This document shows, piece by piece, positions 53,261 to 61,447 of a DNA stretch of 64,000 bases. The notes below the pieces were generated by a model. It did not search any database. It saw nothing but the letters and a program-made list of their open reading frames with translations, and had not been told where the DNA came from. Numbering within the stretch: the stretch's first letter is position 1; each line of letters begins with the position of its first letter. Both the position numbers and the translations under genes were made by a program. Source of the DNA: Butyrivibrio sp. (GTDB taxonomy: Bacteria; Bacillota; Clostridia; Lachnospirales; Lachnospiraceae). Where the stretch lies: contig JAEEXE010000008.1 of assembly GCA_016291375.1 (NCBI GenBank), positions 1-64,000 of the forward strand, in the 5' to 3' direction.

Positions 53261-54550
53261 TTATCTTCTTGACAGTTCGTCTGTTACGTCCTCCCAATTG
53301 ACATTCTTCTCTGCCATGAGGACCATCATATGATACAGGAAATCAGATAATTCGTAAACAATTTCATTCTCATTTGGGTTCTTGGCGGCAATTACAATCT
53401 CTGTCGCCTCTTCACCTACTTTTTTGAGAATCTTATCTATTCCCTTATCAAAAAGATAATTGGTATAAGAGCCTTCTCTAGGATTAACCTTTCTGTCTTT
53501 TATAACATCAAAAACATTATCGAGAACCTTCTGAGGGTTCTTCTCACTGTAATCCTTGTGTGCTATCTCATTAAAGAAGCATGAATAGCGTCCTGTATGA
53601 CAAGCTGCTCCAACCTGTTTTACCTTTGCAAGAATTGTATCATAATCACAGTCTGCATACAAAGCCTTTACATACTGGAAGTGAGAACTGGTCTCACCCT
53701 TGATCCATAGACTCTGTCTGCTGCGACTATAATATGTCATCTTACCGGTCTGAAGCGTTGTGTTATAAGCTTCTTCATTCATATAAGCAAGCATAAGAAC
53801 CTGATCTGTTCTGTAATCCTGTACGATGACAGGAACCATTCCGTCAGAATTTTTCTTAAGATCAGCCCAAGAAAACTTAGCATCAAGCTTGCATATAGGA
53901 ATATTCTTGGAATTACATTCCGCTTTCCATTTATCAATATTTGCACAATTATCATTCATGCCGATTCCTGTAAGACCGGAAACATTATCGTTTTCAAAAA
54001 GACTTATCATCTCTTCTAACGAGGCGGATTTTTTCATTACGATAATAGGAAGATCGGTAAAAGTAACATTAGTAAGATCCTGATCTTCGATATTGATAAG
54101 CTCGGAAGCATACTCATTTACAAGCTCTTTGTTGTCATAAATCTGACCGTTATTGCTATAGCAAACACAGATCTTGTCTTTTCCGAACTTCTCAGAAACC
54201 TCTCTTATAATCTCAACATTTCCTTCTTTGGAAAAGTTAAGACAAGCCTTCTTGCATCCGGCATAAAGAAGCTTCTTGATGTCTTCCATGCGCTTAACGT
54301 TTCCGGCGCCGATGACATCTGTGTCAACTACCTTACAGATCTTCTTGATGATATCCAGCGCTTCATCGTGCTCCTTATCATTACCGGCTGTTGAAAGATC
54401 AAAAACTATGATCTCATCAGCTCCGGCATCAGAAAAACGGGATGCAAGCACAACAGGATCGTCATATAAAGCATTAGACTTATTAAAATCAAGATAAGCC
54501 TTGCCCTGATATAAGAAAATGCATGGAATAAATTTTTTGGAATAATTCAT
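53261..54550 (-). CDS. hisIE: HisIE with an extra N-terminal HisA/HisF-like domain
   Basis: A 429-residue three-domain protein, about twice the usual HisIE length. Residues 222-325 are phosphoribosyl-AMP cyclohydrolase (VQDYRTDQVLMLAYMNEEA, zinc cysteines in YADCDYD and GAACHTGRYSC). Residues 340-429 are phosphoribosyl-ATP diphosphatase (KKVGEEATEIVIAAK). Residues 1-215 resemble a HisA/HisF barrel but both catalytic Asp positions are lost (Phe12 in PCIFLYQG and Tyr131 in CVCYSNNG) and the second phosphate loop is degenerate. I infer a structural or channelling role for that domain. ATG at 54550 has AAGGAG ten bases upstream; TTG at 54556 is possible. It follows hisB. Confidence 0.9.
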   Translation of the reverse strand: MNYSKKFIPCIFLYQGKAYLDFNKSNALYDDPVVLASRFSDAGADEIIVFDLSTAGNDKEHDEALDIIKKICKVVDTDVIGAGNVKRMEDIKKLLYAGCKKACLNFSKEGNVEIIREVSEKFGKDKICVCYSNNGQIYDNKELVNEYASELINIEDQDLTNVTFTDLPIIVMKKSASLEEMISLFENDNVSGLTGIGMNDNCANIDKWKAECNSKNIPICKLDAKFSWADLKKNSDGMVPVIVQDYRTDQVLMLAYMNEEAYNTTLQTGKMTYYSRSRQSLWIKGETSSHFQYVKALYADCDYDTILAKVKQVGAACHTGRYSCFFNEIAHKDYSEKNPQKVLDNVFDVIKDRKVNPREGSYTNYLFDKGIDKILKKVGEEATEIVIAAKNPNENEIVYELSDFLYHMMVLMAEKNVNWEDVTDELSRR

Positions 54551-54552
54551 GA

Positions 54553-55143
54553 TCAAAGCGCTCCTTTTGTACTAAGAACATCAGTAATTCTGGGATCATA
54601 TGTTGTAGCTTCATCCAAAGCCTTTGAAAGAGCTTTGAACATAGCTTCAATCTTGTGGTGGTCATTATAACCGGTAATGACGCGAAGGTGCAGATTCATC
54701 ATAGCTGCATAAGAGAATGAATAAAAGAACTCTCTTACAAGCTGAGTATCAAAATCTCCAACCATAGGTGATTCAAATCCGGCATCCATAACAAAATATG
54801 GTCTTCCGCAAAGATCAACCGCACTCATCACAAGAGTTTCATCCATCGGAAGTATCATATTGCCGTATCTCTTTATACCCTTCTTATCTCCGATTGCTTT
54901 TAAAAAGGCCTGACCAAGTACTATTGCGGTATCTTCCACTGTGTGGTGTCCGTCAACATTAAGGTCTCCCTTTACCTTAACGGTAAGATCAAAAAGACCG
55001 TGCTTGGCAAATCCTTCAAGCATGTGATCAAAAAAACCGATCCCGGTAGAAATATCACTTGTTCCGTTTCCGTCAATATTGATGGTAACAGTGATTTCAG
55101 TCTCTTTGGTGTTTCGAGTAACACTTGCAATTCTGTTTTCCAT
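54553..55143 (-). CDS. hisB: Imidazoleglycerol-phosphate dehydratase
   Basis: A 196-residue monofunctional HisB dehydratase, step six of histidine synthesis. Metal-binding His/Glu motifs are present: DHMLEGFAKHG, DGHHTVEDTAIVLGQA (about 64-79) and TGYNDHHKIEAMFKALSKAL (about 160-180). ATG at 55143 is chosen with AAGGAG nine bases upstream. The phosphatase half found in enterobacterial HisB is absent, as usual in Firmicutes. Confidence 0.95.
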   Translation of the reverse strand: MENRIASVTRNTKETEITVTINIDGNGTSDISTGIGFFDHMLEGFAKHGLFDLTVKVKGDLNVDGHHTVEDTAIVLGQAFLKAIGDKKGIKRYGNMILPMDETLVMSAVDLCGRPYFVMDAGFESPMVGDFDTQLVREFFYSFSYAAMMNLHLRVITGYNDHHKIEAMFKALSKALDEATTYDPRITDVLSTKGAL

Positions 55144-55226
55144 AACTTGTGTCTCCTTATAAACGCCAACAATATATAGTGTTATTTTATATAAAAAATC
55201 TATAAAGATAGCATAAACTTGCATTT

Positions 55227-55255
55227 TATAGATAAACCGGAAAGTTTACTTGCAA
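55227..55255 (-). promoter_or_regulatory. Possible promoter of hisB-hisIE
   Basis: Minus strand TTGCAA (55250-55255) and TCTATA (55227-55232), 17 bases apart, lie in the 192-base AT-rich gap between hisD and hisB. The gap has no terminator, so read-through from hisD is also possible. Confidence 0.35.
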
Positions 55256-55335
55256 TTTTTGAACTATTTATGCAATTACAAATTACATTAATCGATAATA
55301 CAAATAACAAGGATTATAATAACATCTATATTTTA

Positions 55336-56625
55336 TCATTCAAACCTTACAGCTATTGAATTTGCGTGAGCAGTAAGTCCCTCTTCCTTGGCAAACAGTT
55401 CGATGTCATCATGTACCTTGGCAAGAGCATCTCTTGAATAAGCTATAATGCTAGTCTTCTTCATAAAGTCATCAACATTAAGAGGCGAGAAAAATCTTGA
55501 TGTTCTGTTTGTAGGTAAGATGTGGTTAGGACCGGCAAAATAATCTCCAAGAGGTTCTGATGAATACTCACCGAGGAAAATAGCACCTGCATTTTTGATC
55601 TTGGTCATAACTTCATAAGGATTCTTGGTAATAATCTCAAGGTGTTCTGAAGCAACTGCATTAGCAGCATCTATTGCATCATCCATGTTATCAGCCACAA
55701 ACATATAACCGTAATTATCAAGAGATTTCTTTATGATATCGGATCTTGAAAGCTCTTTTAAGAAGCCTTCAATCTCTTTTGATACGCCATCTGCAAGCTC
55801 CTGAGAAGTTGTGATCAAAATAGCACTTGCCATCTCGTCATGCTCAGCCTGAGATAAAAGATCTGCAGCAACATATCTGGGATTTGCTGTCTCATCAGCA
55901 AGAACAAGGATCTCACTGGGGCCTGCGATAGAATCAATTGATACATATCCAAAGCAAGCTTTCTTGGCAAGAGCTACGAATATGTTACCGGGTCCTGTTA
56001 TCTTATCAACCTTTGGAACACTCTCTGTTCCAAAAGCCATAGCTGCAATAGCCTGTGCTCCGCCAACTTTATATACCTCTGTTACACCTGCAATATCAGC
56101 CGCAACTAAAGTTCCGGGGTTAACGTTGCCGTCTTTGCCGGGAGGTGTACACATAACAATACGCTCTACACCTGCAACCTTTGCAGGAACTACATTCATA
56201 AGAACACTTGAAGGATATGCGGCTTTTCCGCCCGGAACATATACTCCGGAGATCTCTATGGGAAGAATTCTCTGACCAAGTATGCTTCCATCTTCCTTGG
56301 TATCAATCCATGTATTCCTCTTCTGTTTCTCGTGGAAAACTCTTATGTTCTCGGCACTCTTCTTCATAACCTCAACAAACTTGGGATCAAGAAGACTGTA
56401 TGCCTTTTGGATTTCTTCCTTAGTAACTCTTATAGAACCTGCATTGATATCGCACTTATCAAATTTAGATGTGTACTCAAAAAGGGCTTTGTCACCATTC
56501 TTTTTGACGTTTTCTATTATTTCATTAACTATGTTCTCGTATTCTGAGTAGCTTCCCGGATTTCTGTTTAGAAGGTTTCCAAGAAGTTGTTCTTTGGTTT
56601 CTGCTGTAAGCTTAAGGGTCTGCAT
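55336..56625 (-). CDS. hisD: Histidinol dehydrogenase
   Basis: A 429-residue zinc enzyme that oxidises histidinol to histidine in two NAD-dependent steps. Motifs: VPGGKAAYPSSVLMN, KITGPGNIFVALAKK, SIAGPSEILVLAD, LLSQAEHDEMASAILIT (catalytic His/zinc ligands) and GPNHILPTNRTSRFFSPL near the C-terminus. Full length. It overlaps the hisG stop by one base. Confidence 0.96.
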   Translation of the reverse strand: MQTLKLTAETKEQLLGNLLNRNPGSYSEYENIVNEIIENVKKNGDKALFEYTSKFDKCDINAGSIRVTKEEIQKAYSLLDPKFVEVMKKSAENIRVFHEKQKRNTWIDTKEDGSILGQRILPIEISGVYVPGGKAAYPSSVLMNVVPAKVAGVERIVMCTPPGKDGNVNPGTLVAADIAGVTEVYKVGGAQAIAAMAFGTESVPKVDKITGPGNIFVALAKKACFGYVSIDSIAGPSEILVLADETANPRYVAADLLSQAEHDEMASAILITTSQELADGVSKEIEGFLKELSRSDIIKKSLDNYGYMFVADNMDDAIDAANAVASEHLEIITKNPYEVMTKIKNAGAIFLGEYSSEPLGDYFAGPNHILPTNRTSRFFSPLNVDDFMKKTSIIAYSRDALAKVHDDIELFAKEEGLTAHANSIAVRFE

Positions 56626-57260
56626 TATAAATTCTCCTTCATGGCAGTGATCAGTTTTCTGATCCTCTCAGTTTCCATCTGCATGCTGACCTGATTAACG
56701 ATCATTCTTGCAGATAAAGGACAGATTTCTTCAAGAACTTCAAGTCCGTTTTCTTTGAGAGTTGAGCCTGTTTCTACTATATCAACTATAACATCTGAAA
56801 GATTAACTATGGGTCCAAGCTCGACTGAACCGTTGAGCTTGATAATATCTACGGTCTGATGTTTTTTATTAAAGAAATAATCCTTGGCAATATTGGGATA
56901 TTTGCTGGCAACTCTGATAAGTTCTCTATGCTCCAAAAGCTCCTTGGCATCATGTGGTCCGCAGACACACATTCTGCATTTACCAAAGCCAAGATCCAGA
57001 ACCTCGTAAACTCTTCTGTTTTCCTCCATGATAGTGTCAGCGCCAACGATACCAATATCCGCAGCGCCGTACTCTACGTAAGTTGGAACATCAGGGCCCT
57101 TAGCAAGGAAGAACTTAAGACCGAGCTCTTCATTGGTAAAGATCAGTTTACGTGTTTTTTTATCTAAAATTTCCTCACATTCAATCCCGCATTTATTAAG
57201 AAGTTCCATGCAGGAGTTGACGAGACGTCCTTTTCCAAGTGCAAAAGTAAGATATCTCAT
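56625..57260 (-). CDS. hisG: ATP phosphoribosyltransferase, short form
   Basis: A 211-residue short-form HisG, the first and feedback-controlled step of histidine synthesis. LTFALGKGRLVNSCMELL opens it; the PRPP-binding region DVIVDIVETGSTLKENGLEV lies near 150-170. The short form lacks the C-terminal regulatory domain and needs HisZ, which is encoded just upstream. ATG at 57260 has GGAGG five bases upstream. Confidence 0.95.
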   Translation of the reverse strand: MRYLTFALGKGRLVNSCMELLNKCGIECEEILDKKTRKLIFTNEELGLKFFLAKGPDVPTYVEYGAADIGIVGADTIMEENRRVYEVLDLGFGKCRMCVCGPHDAKELLEHRELIRVASKYPNIAKDYFFNKKHQTVDIIKLNGSVELGPIVNLSDVIVDIVETGSTLKENGLEVLEEICPLSARMIVNQVSMQMETERIRKLITAMKENL

Positions 57261-57271
57261 AAATCCTCCGA

Positions 57272-58381
57272 TCAATTTGCTTTTAAAACGACATGCGTGC
57301 CATTTTTACGAAGTTCTTTGGCTTTCTCAAGAGCTTCTTTAAAAGATTCAGGTGTATAATCTACGACAGTAATGTCGCTTTCGTGTTCCACATCGGCATT
57401 TTGTCTGTACAAAGCTGACATAAGGTCATCAATAACAATAGAGAAACCAATTGCAGGAGCTTTTTTGCCGTATTTTCCGGTAAGGTTGTCATATCTTCCG
57501 CCCTTAGCGATGGCATCACCAACGCCATAAGTATATGCGCTGAAGATAACTCCAGTATAATAATTGAATTTACTCAAATTACCAAGGTCAAAAGAAATGT
57601 ATTTCTCTACTCCGTAATATGTAAGAACCTTATAAAGTTCTTTGAGTCTCTTAACAGCATCCAAGGATCTCTTGTTGGTAACTTTACTCTGAGCCATATC
57701 AAGAGCATCATCAGATCCAATGAATTCAGCAACATTTACTATAAGCTTAGTGTGCTTTTCTGAAACACCGCTCTCACTAAGGATATTCTCTGCTGCATAA
57801 TAGTTTTTCTCAGTAATATATTCTCTTATCTTCTCTTCTGTATCAGCATCTATACCGGCTTCCTCACATATACCCTTATAGAAGTCCGCATCACCTATGC
57901 TGATCTGGAAATCATTAAGTCCTGTAGATTTAAGGGATTCAACCAAAAGAGCTATCATCTCCGCATCAGCATATACAGAAGAATCATTCATAAGTTCTAC
58001 GCCGATATTGGAGTTTTCCTTGAGCTTACCCTGGAGATTAGACGTATTAAGGAAGGTCTTTCCTTCATAACACACTCTTACAGGCTCGCCGTCTTCAAGC
58101 ATCACCTTAGATGCACATCTTGCAATGGAAGGTGTGAAGTCAGGGCGAAGTACCAGGGTATTGCCCTCTTTATCAAAGAACTTAAAGAGCTCTCTTGCAT
58201 CTGAAGCATTAATCTCTTCAGCGAATACATCAAAGAATTCAAATGTAGGCGTATCAATGTCAAGATAACCATAGCTCTTCATCACGTCATGAATCTTGCC
58301 GGCAAGGATAATTCTGTCACTGCATTCCGCGCCATATATATCCCTTACGCCATCCGGTGTATGTAATAAAACTTTGTTCAT
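57272..58381 (-). CDS. hisZ: ATP phosphoribosyltransferase regulatory subunit
   Basis: A 369-residue HisRS-like protein without aminoacylation function that forms an octamer with short HisG and confers histidine inhibition. Class II synthetase-like motifs are visible: LHTPDGVRDIYG at the N-terminus, TLVLRPDFTPSIARCAS (motif 2 region) and SKFNYYTGVIFSAYTYG; the tRNA-binding domain is reduced. ATG at 58381 follows GAGG. It is the first gene of hisZ-hisG-hisD. Confidence 0.93.
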   Translation of the reverse strand: MNKVLLHTPDGVRDIYGAECSDRIILAGKIHDVMKSYGYLDIDTPTFEFFDVFAEEINASDARELFKFFDKEGNTLVLRPDFTPSIARCASKVMLEDGEPVRVCYEGKTFLNTSNLQGKLKENSNIGVELMNDSSVYADAEMIALLVESLKSTGLNDFQISIGDADFYKGICEEAGIDADTEEKIREYITEKNYYAAENILSESGVSEKHTKLIVNVAEFIGSDDALDMAQSKVTNKRSLDAVKRLKELYKVLTYYGVEKYISFDLGNLSKFNYYTGVIFSAYTYGVGDAIAKGGRYDNLTGKYGKKAPAIGFSIVIDDLMSALYRQNADVEHESDITVVDYTPESFKEALEKAKELRKNGTHVVLKAN

Positions 58382-58409
58382 ATAAACCTCATTATTTTCT
58401 GTGGTCACT

Positions 58410-58429
58410 TTAGCACAATGCAGTGCTAA
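58410..58429 (-). promoter_or_regulatory. Palindrome in the hisZ leader
   Basis: TTAGCAC-N6-GTGCTAA (7-bp arms) lies about 30 bases before the hisZ start and downstream of its predicted promoter. It could be an operator or an RNA hairpin. The arms resemble those of the heat-shock CIRCE element, but CIRCE has 9-base arms and a 9-base spacer. A TrpR-like histidine repressor (HisR/YerC) site is one idea, unproven. Confidence 0.5.
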
Positions 58430-58456
58430 TCTGATAATTCGTTGCTATATTAGAGA

Positions 58457-58485
58457 GTTTAACATCCATTTAATTACCTTGTCAA
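58457..58485 (-). promoter_or_regulatory. Possible hisZ promoter
   Basis: A consensus minus-strand TTGACA (58480-58485) is followed after 17 bases by TTAAAC (58457-58462), a weak -10. A better-looking TAATAT at 58447-58452 is too far for this -35. Confidence 0.45.
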
Positions 58486-58509
58486 GCAAAAACAAGGCCT
58501 TTTATAACA

Positions 58510-59046
58510 TCATCTCAGTTCTAGATCTCTTTGTATGGAATCAAGAAAAGGAATAAGTATACCCTGCTCTCCGGGAGATGGAATTATAAATGAAAGATCA
58601 AGCTCATCGTGTCTAAAACTTTTTCTGCCGCCATTTTGTGCTCTATCCCAGAATTCCTTTAATTTCCGGTAAGGAAGATAATAAAACTCATTCCTTGATG
58701 TGTAATAGATTAAAAAGAAAGCAAGTCCGTCCTGTTTTTCAAAGTTATCCATAAAGGCAACCTGATGAGGATGGATATTTTCAAGAGTAAATGTGTCATA
58801 AGCGCACTCTTTTGCATCAAAACATACAGGAATACCCTGAACCACTCCAATGTAATCCACGGTACTCTTCTGATCAAAATAAGCAAGAGTAATATGTCTT
58901 GTCTCTTTATCAATATTTATAGGGGTTATTGGCGTGGGAATCTTTTGAATAAGTGCTAGTCCAAGCTCTGTATATCTTTCATTGGAACGATTGATAAGTT
59001 CCTCTAAGGTAGATCCCCTCAGTCCTCTTGTTTTCCAAGTAGGCAT
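58510..59046 (-). CDS. recU: Holliday junction resolvase RecU
   Basis: A 178-residue restriction-endonuclease-like resolvase that cuts four-way junctions and helps RecA in Gram-positives. The family start RGLRGSTLEELINRSNERY, the active-site run STVDYIGVVQGIPVCFDAKE (Asp, Glu, Lys) and HPHQVAFMDNFEKQDGLAFFLI are present. ATG at 59046 is supported by GGAGGAG five bases upstream. It overlaps the end of the preceding pseudouridine synthase gene by 28 bases. In Bacillus recU pairs with a PBP1 gene instead. Confidence 0.94.
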   Translation of the reverse strand: MPTWKTRGLRGSTLEELINRSNERYTELGLALIQKIPTPITPINIDKETRHITLAYFDQKSTVDYIGVVQGIPVCFDAKECAYDTFTLENIHPHQVAFMDNFEKQDGLAFFLIYYTSRNEFYYLPYRKLKEFWDRAQNGGRKSFRHDELDLSFIIPSPGEQGILIPFLDSIQRDLELR

Positions 59047-60032
59047 AAATCTCCTCCGCTACAATATCGGGAAAATTCAACAGGTAAAGGAGCAATAAAC
59101 TCTTTTCCTTCAATAGTACTGAATTCAGAGGGCATGTTCTTTGGGAAAACCAGCTTATAGCTATGAAGAAGCTGCCTGTTAATGCCCTTTGCTTTCTTAC
59201 CTCCGTATTTATTGTCACCGATTATAGGATGACCTGTTCCTGATAAATGAGCTCTAATCTGGTGAGGCTTACCTGTAATAAGCTTGACCAAAAGAACTGT
59301 CGTATCAGTATCATTATTATAAAGAACCGGCTCAAAAGAAGTCTCAATATACGAATAGGCATCGTCGCCCGGATCACTTTCAAGTATCTTTACTTTATTA
59401 AGACCAGCATCCTTATGTAGAAAACCTTTTAAGTGAGACTTAGATGCTATCTTACCGGAAACCACTGCAATATAGTACTTATCAAGTGTTCTGTCAGAGA
59501 GCATCTCATTCATTTTGCGTGCTCCTGCAAGGGATTTGGCACAAATAACAATACCGCTTGTATTGCGGTCAAGCCTGTTACATATTGAAGGCTTATAAGT
59601 ATCAAGACTTTCAAGAGATATCTTTTTATTCACCAAAAGATAATCAATAAGCCAATCGTTAATGCTGATATCGCTCTTCTCAGATTTCTGAGACAAAAGA
59701 CCCGCAGGCTTTGACGCAAATAAAACATTATCATCTTCATAAATAACAAATACATCGCCGTATTTGGAAAGATCTATGTTTGAAACATTTGTAATTCCCA
59801 AGGAAGACGAACTTCCCCTGAATTTATCAAGCGTTTCATCAGAAAAGAAAATCTTTATGGAATCCGAATCACGTAACTTTTCAAGGCCATCAGCTTTTCT
59901 GTCGTTGAGCGTGATATTCTTTTTCCTTAGCATCTTATAAATAAAGCCTTTTGAAGCATTAGGAAGATAAGACTTTAAAAAGCCGTCCAATCTCTTCCCT
60001 TCTTCATTTTTGCCGATAATAATCTCTTTCAT
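59019..60032 (-). CDS. RluA-family pseudouridine synthase (RluC-like)
   Basis: A 337-residue pseudouridine synthase with an N-terminal S4 domain (about 10-75, EGKRLDGFLKSYLPNASKG) and a catalytic domain with NRLDRNTSGIVI (catalytic Asp about 163) and the closing LITGKPHQIRAHLSGTGHPIIGDNKYG. It resembles RluC/RluD types; target sites are not predictable. ATG at 60032 has AAGGA upstream. It is the second RluA-family member here besides 35443. Confidence 0.9.
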   Translation of the reverse strand: MKEIIIGKNEEGKRLDGFLKSYLPNASKGFIYKMLRKKNITLNDRKADGLEKLRDSDSIKIFFSDETLDKFRGSSSSLGITNVSNIDLSKYGDVFVIYEDDNVLFASKPAGLLSQKSEKSDISINDWLIDYLLVNKKISLESLDTYKPSICNRLDRNTSGIVICAKSLAGARKMNEMLSDRTLDKYYIAVVSGKIASKSHLKGFLHKDAGLNKVKILESDPGDDAYSYIETSFEPVLYNNDTDTTVLLVKLITGKPHQIRAHLSGTGHPIIGDNKYGGKKAKGINRQLLHSYKLVFPKNMPSEFSTIEGKEFIAPLPVEFSRYCSGGDLCLLGKQED

Positions 60033-60040
60033 ATATTTCC

Positions 60041-60652
60041 TTAAAGTGAAATTGATAAAAGAATAGATGCAGGTGTCTGGACAGTTCCGGGAATCCAAGC
60101 ATCCTCAATGGCCTGCGGATCAATATTTTTATCTGACCTTAATTTTTCAAGTTGAACAAGTCTGTCGCAGAATTTATCAATATCTGTGAATATCTTAATG
60201 CTATAGTTTGAGTAACCGTTTGAAGCCATCATTTTCTTAATGTGCTTCTCGCAGTCGGATACATCAAGATCGTCGTCCCATGTATAGCAGCATATATTTT
60301 TATCAAGAACAGTAGATGCTGATAAATAGTAATTCTTTTCATATGAAGTGATCACATGGTCATAATGAATAAGAAGATTACCGCGACATGTTTCTATTTT
60401 TCTATGGTCTTCTTCTCTGCATGCCTTTGCTTTTAAAAACATAACAAGATTGACGCCGCTCCAACCTGTAGGCAGGCATCCAAGGGCAGCAAAAATACTA
60501 AATGCGGATTTGGGACTACGATACATAACAAAGCCTGTCAGATAGATTCCGATAGTAATCACAAGACAAAAAGCTGTCCTTAACATCGCAATTTTCTTTC
60601 TGTAAGGTATATAACCGTAATCACCTTTATTTATCTTATTAAAACTAAACAT
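60041..60652 (-). CDS. Small membrane protein of unknown function
   Basis: A 203-residue protein I do not recognise. Two hydrophobic segments near the N-terminus (about 27-45 and 50-72) form a membrane hairpin, followed by a soluble domain of about 130 residues with several cysteines (CREEDHRKIETC, CCYTWDDDLDVSDC). ATG at 60652 has GAGG seven bases upstream. It lies between two pseudouridine synthase genes in the same direction and probably shares their transcript. Confidence 0.75.
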   Translation of the reverse strand: MFSFNKINKGDYGYIPYRKKIAMLRTAFCLVITIGIYLTGFVMYRSPKSAFSIFAALGCLPTGWSGVNLVMFLKAKACREEDHRKIETCRGNLLIHYDHVITSYEKNYYLSASTVLDKNICCYTWDDDLDVSDCEKHIKKMMASNGYSNYSIKIFTDIDKFCDRLVQLEKLRSDKNIDPQAIEDAWIPGTVQTPASILLSISL

Positions 60653-60684
60653 CAAAAGCCTCGTTAATTCATATATTATATGAT

Positions 60685-61419
60685 TTATTTTATATTAAGA
60701 GCATTCATCTCTTCTTCATTAAGTTCCCGGTATTCTCCGGGCGTAAGACTATCATCAAGCTGTAGCGGACCCATAGATAATCGCTTTAAAAACAATACCT
60801 CATTTCCGACAGCTTCCAGCATACGTTTAACCTGATGAAATCTGCCTTCGTGTATTGTTAAAAGAATAATTGGATTGCCGTTTTCATCGCCATCCGAATA
60901 AATACTCACCTTAGATGGCAGCGTCAGCTTTATTGAGCCATCGTCGTTCTTATCGCCGATATCAACACCTTCTTCAAGGAGGGCTTTATCCTTTTCAGAA
61001 AGCTTTGATCGAATGTGAACCTCATAAGTCTTGTCAACGTGCTTTTTGGGAGACAATAATCTGTGAATAAGCTCGCCGTCATCAGTCAAAAGAAGCAACC
61101 CTTCCGTATCAATATCAAGTCTTCCGCAAGGACTTAAGCCTCTTACATTTTCTTCCTTTAAAAGCTCAATAACGGTACTTGCCTTTTTGTCTGTGGTTGA
61201 AGATACTACACCGACAGGCTTATTTAGCATGTAATAATGGAATTTACTGTAGGTAAGCTCTTTTCCGTCAAAAGAGATCTCGTCTTTATTCTCATCAATA
61301 TGTACATCCGGTTTGGATGCAACAATGCCATTCACCTTACATCTGCCGTTTTTAATATATTCTTTTATCTGCTTTCTTGTTCCGATATTGTGATCTGCAA
61401 GAAATTTATCAAGCCTCAA
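60685..61419 (-). CDS. RsuA/RluB-family pseudouridine synthase
   Basis: A 244-residue rRNA pseudouridine synthase with an N-terminal S4 domain (MRLDKFLADHNIGTRKQIKEYI start) and the RsuA-type catalytic motif CGRLDIDTEGLLLLTDDGEL (Asp about 103), followed by EGRFHQVKRMLEAVGNEV. The length and form best fit 16S RsuA-like enzymes, but RluB/E/F activity cannot be excluded. Confidence 0.9.
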   Translation of the reverse strand: MRLDKFLADHNIGTRKQIKEYIKNGRCKVNGIVASKPDVHIDENKDEISFDGKELTYSKFHYYMLNKPVGVVSSTTDKKASTVIELLKEENVRGLSPCGRLDIDTEGLLLLTDDGELIHRLLSPKKHVDKTYEVHIRSKLSEKDKALLEEGVDIGDKNDDGSIKLTLPSKVSIYSDGDENGNPIILLTIHEGRFHQVKRMLEAVGNEVLFLKRLSMGPLQLDDSLTPGEYRELNEEEMNALNIK

Positions 61420-61447
61420 TATGCTTCACCTTGTTTCACTAAAAATA

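Noticed and set aside
58410-58429. CIRCE heat-shock operator in the hisZ leader
   Set aside because: The outer arms match CIRCE (TTAGCAC/GTGCTAA), but the arms are seven rather than nine bases and the spacer is six rather than nine, and the genes are not chaperones.
58480-58509. Terminator after recU
   Set aside because: AAGGCCTT is a palindrome without a loop and the nearby CCTTGT/ACAAGG stem has no T run, so I could not support a terminator.
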